From Sebastes aleutianus (taxonomy: Eukaryota > Chordata > Actinopteri > Perciformes > Sebastidae): DNA of 64,000 nucleotides. The stretch is taken from positions 34,857,011 through 34,921,010 of the forward strand of contig CAKAKS010000060.1 in the NCBI GenBank assembly GCA_916700875.1, read 5' to 3'. Below are positions 55,201 through 64,000 of this stretch, piece by piece. Every line of letters starts with the position of its first letter. Position 1 is the stretch's first letter. The position numbers and the translations under genes are program-made. Under the pieces are notes generated by a model. The model did no database searches. It had not been told where the DNA came from and worked only from the letters and a program-made list of their open reading frames with translations.

Positions 55201-57537
55201 TATTTTCATCGACACATTCTTGACTAAAGAAATCAGAGCTTAATCCATTTAGATCAGGCCGGTTTATAAGAGCACAGATTCCTAATGATTCGTGCACTGT
55301 AGCGGCGTTTTCACTGCTCGTAACGATGAAATTCATGTCTTGGAAAATAGATTTAATATTCTGTGGAAGGGTTTCCGAGCGCCGGTCCTAGAAGAGTTAT
55401 ATAGTTTAATATACTCCTTTTAATCTTAAAGTGGATGAATAATGTAAATTCCTCCATAACCATTTCAGCTCAATACATTTGTAACCCAGTTAAACCACAC
55501 GGGCTTTATCATGTTATTCAGTGAGCTTCAGAGGTGCTAGTAGGCAGATGTTGTTACCTCTGGACAGAACCCAAGCTCGCTGTCCCCCCCGTTTTCAGTC
55601 TTTATGCTAAGCTAAGATGATCAGCTGCTGGCTGGAGTTTCATATTTATCATACAGACATGACAGTGGAATCAATCTTCTCATCCAACTCTGCAAGAAAG
55701 CAAATGTCCCCGAATGTTGAACTATTCCTTTCATTTTTCTGATTCTAGTAGAGTTGGACCGTTTCTGTCAATCTGTCCTTCAATCAACTCACACGTTTGT
55801 CTGTTCCCTCTCCTTATTGAAACTCTGTCAGTAATTCATTCATTCATTAATTAGACTCTAGATGTGTGGATGCCAGGCGATACTGTCAATACAAATAGCA
55901 TTTTGATGTGTTGCGTGTATCTGCCATGTGAACATCAGAATCAATCCAAACAATTACTATAGATATACTTTGAATATCGCTGCAGAGACATATTAAACGT
56001 GAGTACAAGCTACTCTATATAAGAGGTTGACTAAAGGCTAAAGGCTTGAAAGATAGTAACGAACCAGCCTTGAGCCAGGTCACCGTGTGACCTTCATATA
56101 CCGTGTGAACACTGAAGCTCCTCTCGGCACACGACAACTCTGATCTAATTGCTCACAGGGTGTCTGGTTTAATAGCCCCCCCGTCTGCAGCAATTAATGG
56201 TGGAAATGTTCTGATGCCTTGTGACACACTCCTGAAGGAAGCAGATACAGCGGGATGGAACACGACACATTTCTTCTTCTTGTTCTTTGACAGAAATGCT
56301 TTTGACCGGCCAATCGCGTCTGTCACATACGACACTCTTCACTGCGGAAAATCACTTTCTCCCACAAGGCAGAATCCTTAAGACATCAGACCGAAGCTGG
56401 TAATGCAGTCCGCCGTGTGGAGGATGAGTCTTATACCAAGGACATGAGTGCAGCTTTAAAAACACACGGCACATTATTGTAATTTCATCAGCTCTCAAAG
56501 CCTCAATCACGGCAGTCATAAAAACCTCCTACGCTCCCCCTGAGGAAGATCCAGAGAAGAGAAACCCCTCAGCAGAACAGAGCAGCCGGCTCTTCATCAC
56601 TCCGGCTTGTGCGTGAGTTATCGGGTTTCATAATTGAAACAGCGACATGTAATATTTTATTCAGGGGACCAGAACGACTCAGCAGCATTTCTTTGGACTT
56701 ATATTTTGTTAACACGGCATAAAAACAAACCAAAAACACATTTCACTGGCTTTTTGTGCAACAGTAATATTGAAAGGGAATTCAAATGGTACACCAAAAA
56801 GCACTTTGAAAATATACATTTTTATTTTGCATAAGACATTACAGGGAGGTTGGCTTTACTGTGGTGGTAAGTGACACATTTGTACAGCGTGTACAGTTTG
56901 TATTTAGAAACCAGGAACCCTCTCTGATTTATCCAACCCTCTCCCCTGAGAGATGGAACCAGTAATTCACTCTCCTGTGTTTGGTCTGTTTTGTGTCTCT
57001 TGTGGATGAACACAACAAATGGTTTCCTGTCTTTGAATATCAGATAATATGCCCTTTAGATTCCACCTGCGTAAAGTACCCGGCACACAAGGACACACTT
57101 TGAAAAAAGACGGCCACTGATCGGACTATTTATACTGCAATATTTTGAGAGACAGAGGCGGTGAGAATCTGCAGTTATGAGCCATGAATTAATATGTGAC
57201 ATTTCATCTTGTCAATGAATGTTTGGGCATGATGAACAACCTCTCAGTTCGAGGGCTGCTTTATAAATCACAGGACGGTGACAGTTTGGATTTGTTATCA
57301 TGCATGCTCTGCAGAAAGTGGAACTCATTTCAGCATCAAAGTGAAGAGGAGGGGAAAGTGTGCCACATGTGATGCTATCTGAGCATATGATTGAGCACAT
57401 TTGTCCTGCGAGGAATAATCACGTGGTCTTCTGCTGATGTGGTGCCTGCAGCGCCTTCTGAGAGAGGACAGCTGAAGTCGTCTCTCACAGAGCACACAGA
57501 GAAGTCGTGGCTGTGCATTGCAGGGATTTGTGTCAAC
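52300..57537. other. intergenic sequence with no gene seen
   Basis: About 5.2 kb downstream of the distal polyadenylation signal. It contains a short gacttgaag repeat at 53319-53353 and little else of note. Short open frames on both strands (up to about 94 codons) lack splice logic, family resemblance and codon bias. No tRNA or rRNA is recognised. Confidence 0.6.
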
Positions 57538-57540
57538 TAA

Positions 57541-58566
57541 TGCCGGGATCAGACTGCAGGATATTGTCTTTGACGATGGTCACCATGTCAGATCTAACGA
57601 TCACAGCGCCATAAACTCTTGCAGTGTCTCGGTCGGGTGACTGGCGAGACTACACGTATGACCACGACCAATCACGGCCCGTCGTATTCCACGATCACGA
57701 TCACGATGACGTTCAGACGTCATCGGGGAGGCGGTTGAAGCAACTGTCGATCATGGCGACAGAAGCGTTGTGTGTGATGCTGGCGGTCTGGTGAAAAAGA
57801 AAAGAAAGAAAAAGGGTTGTGGATGTTCTCCTGGGTGGCTCAGAGAGGACGGTACGGGCTGTCCATACTTCAGTCAGTTTGGTTGTTCCACCTGACAGCT
57901 CAAACTCACCATCCCTCCTCCTTTTCTCCATGTTTGTTTATTACCAAGTGACCTGACTGCGACTGCGCGCTGGAGAGAGCACCTGATTGGTCAACGCAAA
58001 GGAACACGTCGTTGGAGATGTCACACTAGGCGCGTCGTGACGAAACATTCTGAAAGGCTAAGCTTCTCCTCGGGGTGTCGTTGGGCGTTCCAGACGTGGC
58101 GTCGGTTGTCGTGTACTATGACACACTACACCAGATAAGAGGATCGATTTTCGCACACACTCGTATCGTTCCCGATCCCCTACGACGGCCGTGTCGGGCT
58201 GTAATCAATCTCCTACGACGACCTTGTAGGGCTATAATCGATCTCCTACGACGGTCGTGTCGGGCTATAATTGATCCCCTACGACGGCCGTGTCGGGCTA
58301 TAATCGATCCCCTACGACGGCCGTGTCGGGCTATAATCGATCCCCTACGACGGTCGTGTCGGGCTATAATTGATCCCCTACGACGGCCGTGTCGGGCTAT
58401 AATCGATCCCCTACGACGGCCGTGTCGGGCTATAATCGATCCCCTACGACGGCCGTGTCGGGCTATAATCGATCCCCTACGACGGCCGTGTCGGGCTATA
58501 ATCGATCCCCTACGACGGCCGTGTCGGGCTGTAATCGGGCTGATATCGTGGAGTCTGAACCGGGCA
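57541..58566. mobile_element. Harbinger-like non-autonomous transposon with internal 33-bp array
   Basis: The left end tgccgggatcagactgcagg and the right end, read on the minus strand from 58566 (tgcccggttcagactccacg), agree at about 19 of 23 bases. TAA flanks both sides (57538-57540 and 58567-58569), fitting the 3-bp TWA target duplication of PIF/Harbinger. There is no transposase. The 1.03 kb body is CpG-rich, with repeated cgatcacgat motifs at about 57690-57708. Confidence 0.75.
58174..58538. repeat. 33-bp tandem array, about 11 copies
   Basis: The unit is gatcccctacgacggccgtg followed by tcgggctataatc. The first two copies are more divergent (atctcctacgacgacc); the last four are nearly identical. 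33 is a multiple of 3, so both strands are open for about 160 codons (RRPCRAIID / RRRGSIIARHG). I treat these as artefacts. Confidence 0.95.
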
Positions 58567-58569
58567 TAA

Positions 58570-60334
58570 GTGGCGAGTAGAGGCACAGGTTTATTTATCT
58601 AAGTATATAGTTATTTTTTCCTTTTTTAGCTCATTCATTGTTTTGGTGACTCACCATGAACTTCACTACCCTCAGTGGGAAGAGAGGCGCTAGATGTGAC
58701 TCGATGTGACTAGATGTGGTGTGGGAGTAGCTATTACAGGGTGACATGCTATTGTGGTGTCAAGGATCAGTGGATGTGTGTTTTGGACGCCCTCCTGCTC
58801 AGGCTGGGTCAAAAACACTAAAACACAAAGACACAGCTGCATTCTGGGATCCAAGAGCACATCATCTTATAATCTCTCTTGTGCATAATTTGGCCGATTG
58901 TATCTATAAGTGGATAAATCCAGATCGCTCATGTGATGAAACTGACTTTGAGGCTTTTTCATTCTATCTGTTTCCTGTCCATGGTGTCTCTGTGTGTTCT
59001 GGTGCTTACAGGCAGCATCGTGCCTGAAGTGGGAGTGTGGAGGCGGCTACGTTCTCCTCTTTGGTGGCTGACCCAAACTGCCCCCCCGCTGTCTGCTGCC
59101 ACTTCTGTTTGGCTTTTTGCTAAATTCTCTTTGGACCAGAGCAGCATTGTACCAACATGTTTTATCTCCTCCCCATCTGATTTAAATGATGCTGCCATCT
59201 ATTGACTTATGGCAGTCTTTCAAATCCTACACAAGGACATTGAATTCCTCTTGGCTTCTTCCTTTGTCTCCTTCTACTGCAGACTTTAGCTACCTCACAC
59301 ACATCTATCAGAGCTCACTGGTTTATAAAGGAAAGGATGATTCGGTTGGCTACGACTAACGTTTGTCCCGTTATTGTCCGTTCGCTGTTCCCAGGCGAGT
59401 GGCATGAGGCCACAGAATGTCCAGGAGTGAGAGGTCACTCCTGAGCTTTGTGCCATTGTCTGGTTTTGCACCATTTACTATCGATTCGCACAATTGAAGC
59501 CATATAATGAAGGTCACTTGGAAATGATTTTAAAGTCAATGTCATCATCGGGATCCACACAGTTTCTTTCTGCTGCTGAATCCTAATATAGAACAGCTCT
59601 CAACAGCTGCTTCAGAATGAAAACAGAAATACAGTCTTCTACTGAGATATCCCCAAGAACTGCAAAACACATACTGAGATAAAGAAAGAGTTGCATAATG
59701 CAGATTTGTTTGAAAGTGATATGATATACCACCATATATTGTGTGGAATGTGACAACAAAAATACCTGCACAGACGTTTGTGATAAAAAAGGCTTTGAAA
59801 CCAAAATGTAAAGAAAGCAGTGCGACGTTCTCAATGTTCACTTTACAGATTCAGATGAGAGTATGCTATCCTCATACCATAATTAACAGGAGGTGCCATG
59901 TAGGCTGCTGGAATATGAATGTGTGAACACATGCTGTTTTATTCTCTGTATTAGCCTGGAGGAAGCGTATTACAGAATACAGAATACAGAAAAAAACATA
60001 AAAGTTCCGAGGGTAGAAATGTAAAATACAGCGCAGGATGTTTCACTCGGACACTGCAGGTGTCCTGCTTTTGTTCCCTCGCGGTCGGCACATAGCTGTT
60101 GGTACAAAGAATGACTAAAAGCTGTTGTTGTGTAGCTGCGGGCGCTCATCCTCTGCTCTGCTACAGACCAACGTGTCCTTTGTCATCGGTGTATTTATTC
60201 TTCCTGTCTTCCTGTCTGGATGCTGCCCGCCAATCCAGCCAGAGAAAAGCTTATCGGCCAGAAGTGGTTGACAAGAAATGTACATGCAAAACATGTCAAG
60301 ATCTCTGTGCTGGCCCGACACGGGGTTCCAGGAG
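58570..60334. other. intergenic sequence with no gene seen
   Basis: About 1.8 kb of unique sequence. Open frames of 60-98 codons overlap on both strands (for example 59545-59841 minus) without recognisable domains. Confidence 0.6.
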
Positions 60335-60553
60335 GATTATTACCTCTGCCAAGGAGCTCATGTTTCCGGTTCGGCTTGTCTGTTTGTCAGCAGGATTACG
60401 GAAAAACTACCGGCCTGGTTTTCCTGAAACTTGATGGTGAAGCATGGGCCAAGGAAGAACCCGTTACATGTTGGATCAGACTCACGGGGAGGGTACGCAA
60501 ATTATTTCTCACTTTCGTTACCATTGCGATATACTGTAGGGCATTTGGCCTTG
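60335..60553 (+). repeat. dispersed fish repeat fragment leading into the CAG array
   Basis: Phrases cctctgccaaggagctcatg, gtcagcaggattacggaaaa and gggccaaggaagaacc, ending gggcatttggccttgg, match a repeat I recall as widespread in fish genomes. The CAG array starts exactly where its ggccttggc(g)g tail would continue. Confidence 0.5.
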
Positions 60554-60692
60554 GCAGCAGCACCAGCAGCAGCACCAGCAACAGCAGCAGCAGTGGCAGC
60601 AGCAGCAGCAGCAACAGCAGCATCAGCAGCAACAGCAGCAGCAGCATCAGCAGCACTAGCAGCAGCGGTGGCAGCAGCAGCAACAGCAGCAT

Positions 60693-60724
<32 letters not shown>

Positions 60725-60729
60725 GCAGC

Positions 60730-60764
<35 letters not shown>

Positions 60765-60798
60765 CAGCAGCACTAGCAGCAGCAGCAACAGCAGCGGC

Positions 60799-60851
<53 letters not shown>

Positions 60852-60993
60852 CAGCAGCATCAGCAGCAGCAGTAACAGCGGCAGCAGCAGCAGCAGTAGT
60901 AGCAGCAGCAACAGCAGCAGCAGCAGTAACAGCAACATCAGTGACAGCATCAGTAACAGCAGCATCAGTAACAGCAGCAGCAGCAGCAACAGC
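60554..60993. repeat. CAG-rich trinucleotide array (440 bp)
   Basis: About 146 triplets, mostly CAG, with frequent CAA-, CAT-, GTA- and CGG-type interruptions (aacagcagc, catcagcagc). The longest pure CAG run is about 20 triplets, near 60799-60849. Poly-Ser and poly-Ala frames on the + strand (282 and 243 codons) and a poly-Leu frame on the minus strand are artefacts. Their flanks derive from a dispersed repeat and there is no supporting splice or promoter context. Confidence 0.94.
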
Positions 60994-61691
60994 TCCTCCT
61001 GTCAGAGCCGGACCAGCAGTGAAATGCCACTGTCAGTTATTGTTCTGCGGTTGTCACGGCTTATGTGAAATCCATTTTCTCTGTTTGAATACGTTCTGTC
61101 AGGGAAGAAAAGGCCCAAACTCAAATCTCTTCTCTGCCCAGTCTTTGACAGAGAGCATCTGACAGCAAATGGCTTCATGGCCTCGTCACAGATGAGACGT
61201 CCGTCTGTCCTCTGACGGACTGTCTGTCTCTCACAATGGCTTCTCTTTCTTTACATTGGTTTGCAATGACGTCACTCCTCTTGCCTCGATCATCTGCCAG
61301 ACTGGACTGGAGACTGTCCCATTAATGTTATTTATATATGTATGTGTATGTATATTTATATAGAGCAAGCATTTCCTGTTTGCTCATTTAGACATCAATA
61401 GAACTCTGTACAAAAACCTTTCTGTCTTTTCTGCAAAATCCATGTTGGATTCTAAAACTACATTAATAACTATCATAAGTTAATTAAGAGTTCATCCCTT
61501 CATTCTTACTCTTACATTGTAGTTTCACCACGGCAGACTGACGTCACTAACATCCGCCGCCGTCGCATCATCATCACGGAGCTTCTAGTGAAAGAGCAGA
61601 CAGATTCTCAGAACACCATGTTGTCTTCTCCTGAGTCCTTCTGAATCCTCCTTCTCACCTTTCCTTGACCTCATGACGTTTTCCATCCAGG
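60994..61691. other. intergenic unique sequence with no gene seen
   Basis: 700 bp with nothing recognisable beyond a short tatgtatgtgtatg run at about 61335-61352. Confidence 0.6.
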
Positions 61692-61693
61692 TC

Positions 61694-62217
61694 AAGGAGA
61701 AGTGGTTAGGAGAAGACGTTAGGAGAAGTGGTTAGGAGAAGACGTTAGGAGAAGAAGTTAGGAGAAGTGGTTAGGAGAAGACGTTAGGAGAAGACGTTAG
61801 GAGAAGTGGTTAGGAGAATTGGTTAGGAGAAGTGGTTAGGAGAATTGGTTAGGAGAAGACATTAGGAGAAGACGTTAGGAGAAGACGTTAGGAGAAGTGG
61901 TTAGGAGAAGACGTTAGGAGAAGTGGTTAGGAGAAGACGTTAGGAGAAGTGGTTAGGAGAAGACGTTAGGAGAAGTGGTTAGGAGAAGACGTTAGGAGAA
62001 GACGTTAGGAGAAGTGGTTAGGAGAAGACGTTAGGAGAAGACGTTAGGAGAAGTGGTTAGGAGAAGTGGTTAGGAGAAGTGGTTAGGAGAAGACGTTAGG
62101 AGAAGTGGTTAGGAGAAGTGGTTAGGAGAAGACGTTAGGAGAAGACGTTAGGAGAAGACGTTAGGAGAAGTGGTTAGGAGAAGACGTTGGGAGAAGATGT
62201 TAGGAGAAGACGTTAGG
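61694..62217. repeat. 13-bp array (aggagaagtggtt/aggagaagacgtt)
   Basis: About 40 units with two main states, gtggtt and gacgtt. It is strongly purine-rich on the + strand. No open frame of note. Confidence 0.95.
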
Positions 62218-62280
62218 ATGTAATTTTTTGGCTTTTCGAACGTAACCTTTCTGTTGACCCTGAGGGATTTCCTAGATCTC

Positions 62281-63017
62281 CATGTGACCCGGCAGCGTGC
62301 ACCCAGCCCGTCAGACTCTCCGCTCCGACCATGTGACCCGGCAGCGTGCACCCAGCCCGTCAGACTCTCCGCTCCGACCATGTGACCCGGCAGCGTGCAC
62401 CCAGCCCGTCAGACTCTCCGCTCCGACCATGTGACCCGGCAGCGTGCACCCAGCCCGTCAGACTCTCCGCTCCGACCATGTGACCCGGCAGCGTGCACCC
62501 AGCCCGTCAGACTCTCCGCTCCGACCATGTGACCCGGCAGCGTGCACCCAGCCCGTCAGACTCTCCGCTCCGACCATGTGACCCGGCAGCGTGCACCCAG
62601 CCCGTCAGACTCTCCGCTCCGACCATGTGACCCGGCAGCGTGCACCCAGCCCGTCAGACTCTCCGCTCCGACCATGTGACCCGGCAGCGTGCACCCAGCC
62701 CGTCAGACTCTCCGCTCCGACCATGTGACCCGGCAGCGTGCACCCAGCCCGTCAGACTCTCCGCTCCGACCATGTGACCCGGCAGCGTGCACCCAGCCCG
62801 TCAGACTCTCCGCTCCGACCATGTGACCCGGCAGCGTGCACCCAGCCCGTCAGACTCTCCGCTCCGACCATGTGACCCGGCAGCGTGCACCCAGCCCGTC
62901 AGACTCTCCGCTCCGACCATGTGACCCGGCAGCGTGCACCCAGCCCGTCAGACTCTCCGCTCCGACCATGTGACCCGGCAGCGTGCACCCAGCCCGTCAG
63001 ACTCTCCACTCCGACTC
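62281..63017. repeat. 49-bp minisatellite, 15 nearly identical copies
   Basis: The unit contains catgtgacccggcagcgtgc, acccagcccgtcagactctc and cgctccgac. I see essentially no differences among copies until the last (ctccactccgac), which points to very recent expansion or strong homogenisation. A minus-strand 77-codon frame over its start is an artefact. Confidence 0.97.
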
Positions 63018-63737
63018 GGCTCCAACATCCATAACTCAGCATCCTAACACGGTCAGAAGAGTCAGAATCAGATCCGTCTGCAGACTCTAATTAGCTGGCT
63101 TACTGGAGCTCCTGCAGTAAAAATACCCACTTCTTCATGTTTGGACAGAGAAACACTAAAAAGGGTTATAAAATCAGATGCTTGTTAAATTGAGTCAGCA
63201 CAGTCAGAATCCTTACCAACACAGGATGTCTCATTTAAATTCACTTAATTAATTCAGCTATTCAGAAGTTGCAGTTCCTAATTTTAACAAAAGTGTTTCA
63301 TCATTGGAAGCCAGATCTCAAAGCAGCTACAGATCCATCCAAGTAACAGATCAAGTGAGAATAATTGGAGAGTCACACAGCTCTCTGGGTCTCGGTCAGC
63401 ACGATGTGTTCGACTGAATTAACTTTGAAACAACTTTAAAATTCAATTTGGCGACTCAGCCGTCTGAGTGCTGTTGAAAACTAGCCGAGTGTCATTTTAC
63501 AAGCTTGCAGTGTGGATGAATGCAATAATGGCTTCATTATCGGTGCGGCTGTTGTTATGTATTATTCCAGTTGCTGTTGATAAAAGGAACACAAAGAGAT
63601 GACAGCTGGATGGATTCTGAAGAAAAAAGAAAAAGTTCATTTGTTCAGAGACAGCATCTGTACAATGTAGGAGATATATTAGCACACTGTGTGTGAGTGT
63701 GTGTGTGCATCACCCTCGTCTCCTGATCACCTCTAAT
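63018..63737. other. intergenic unique sequence with no gene seen
   Basis: 720 bp of AT-leaning unique sequence with a short (TG)n at about 63689-63706. Confidence 0.6.
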
Positions 63738-64000
63738 CCATCTAACCTGTCTAACCTGTCTAGCTAGTCTAACCTGTCTAGCTAATCTAACCTGTCTAGC
63801 TAGTCTAACCTGTCTAACCTGTCTAGCTAGTCTAACCTGTCTAACCTGTCTAGCTAGTCTAACCTGTCTAATCTGTCTAACCTGTCTAGCTAGTCTAACC
63901 TGTCTAACCTGTCTAGCTAGTCTAACCTGTCTAATCTGTCTAACCTGTCTAGCTAGTCTAACCTGTCTAGCTAGTCTAACCTGTCTAACCTGTCTAGCTA
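63738..64000. repeat. tandem repeat of tctaacctg/tctagctag units, continuing past the window
   Basis: About 28 units of 9-10 bp alternating tctaacctg and tctagctag, with rare tctaatctg. It runs to the last base, so the array is not complete here. tctagctaga-like stretches are locally self-complementary. Confidence 0.95.

Noticed and set aside
58075..58586. 156-164 codon frames with an 11-residue repeat (RRPCRAIID type) on both strands
   Set aside because: The 33-bp period inside a Harbinger-like MITE explains them; both strands are open equally.
60220..61162. Poly-Ser and poly-Ala proteins of 243-282 codons
   Set aside because: They arise from the CAG-type array fused to a dispersed repeat, not from a gene.

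Overview
This is eukaryotic DNA, most probably from a percomorph teleost fish. The evidence is a split vertebrate gene with GT-AG introns, fish-type LINE, SINE and cut-and-paste transposon remnants, long CA/GA microsatellites and an interstitial TTAGGG array. I see no bacterial, plasmid or phage features.

The only protein-coding gene I can support is the 3' end of a CSMD gene (CUB and Sushi Multiple Domains, a giant type I membrane protein of neurons and other cells), on the + strand. Twelve exons between 5607 and 48388 splice in frame into 540 residues. They encode five complete Sushi/CCP domains, a juxtamembrane module shared by CSMD proteins, one transmembrane helix and a 55-residue cytoplasmic tail with an FENPMY (FxNPxY-type) motif and a C-terminal TMV (class I PDZ ligand). 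The gene starts left of the window: exon 1 here opens in the middle of a codon. I could not settle which paralogue (csmd1, csmd2 or csmd3) it is.

Layout: 1-5606 is upstream intron (hAT-like element end with a 1.36 kb CAGA-type array, interstitial telomeric repeat, a TTAA-flanked MITE). 5607-48388 holds the exons, separated by introns packed with tandem arrays. The largest arrays are a 2.7 kb 13-bp array between exons 6 and 7 and a 3.9 kb 47-bp array between exons 11 and 12. 48389 to about 52285 is the probable 3' UTR, interrupted by a TIR element with its own 56-bp minisatellite. 52300-64000 looks intergenic: a Harbinger-like MITE with an internal 33-bp array, a CAG-rich triplet array and three more minisatellites.

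By my hand tally, simple tandem arrays cover about 18 kb (roughly 28%) of the window. Nearly all long open frames outside the exons are low-complexity translations of these arrays. I found no new multi-gene system. The most interesting signals are structural: a minisatellite that forms the entire 3' splice-site region of one exon, several transposons that each carry an internal minisatellite, higher-order structure in the 47-bp array, and an array of self-complementary 11-mers.
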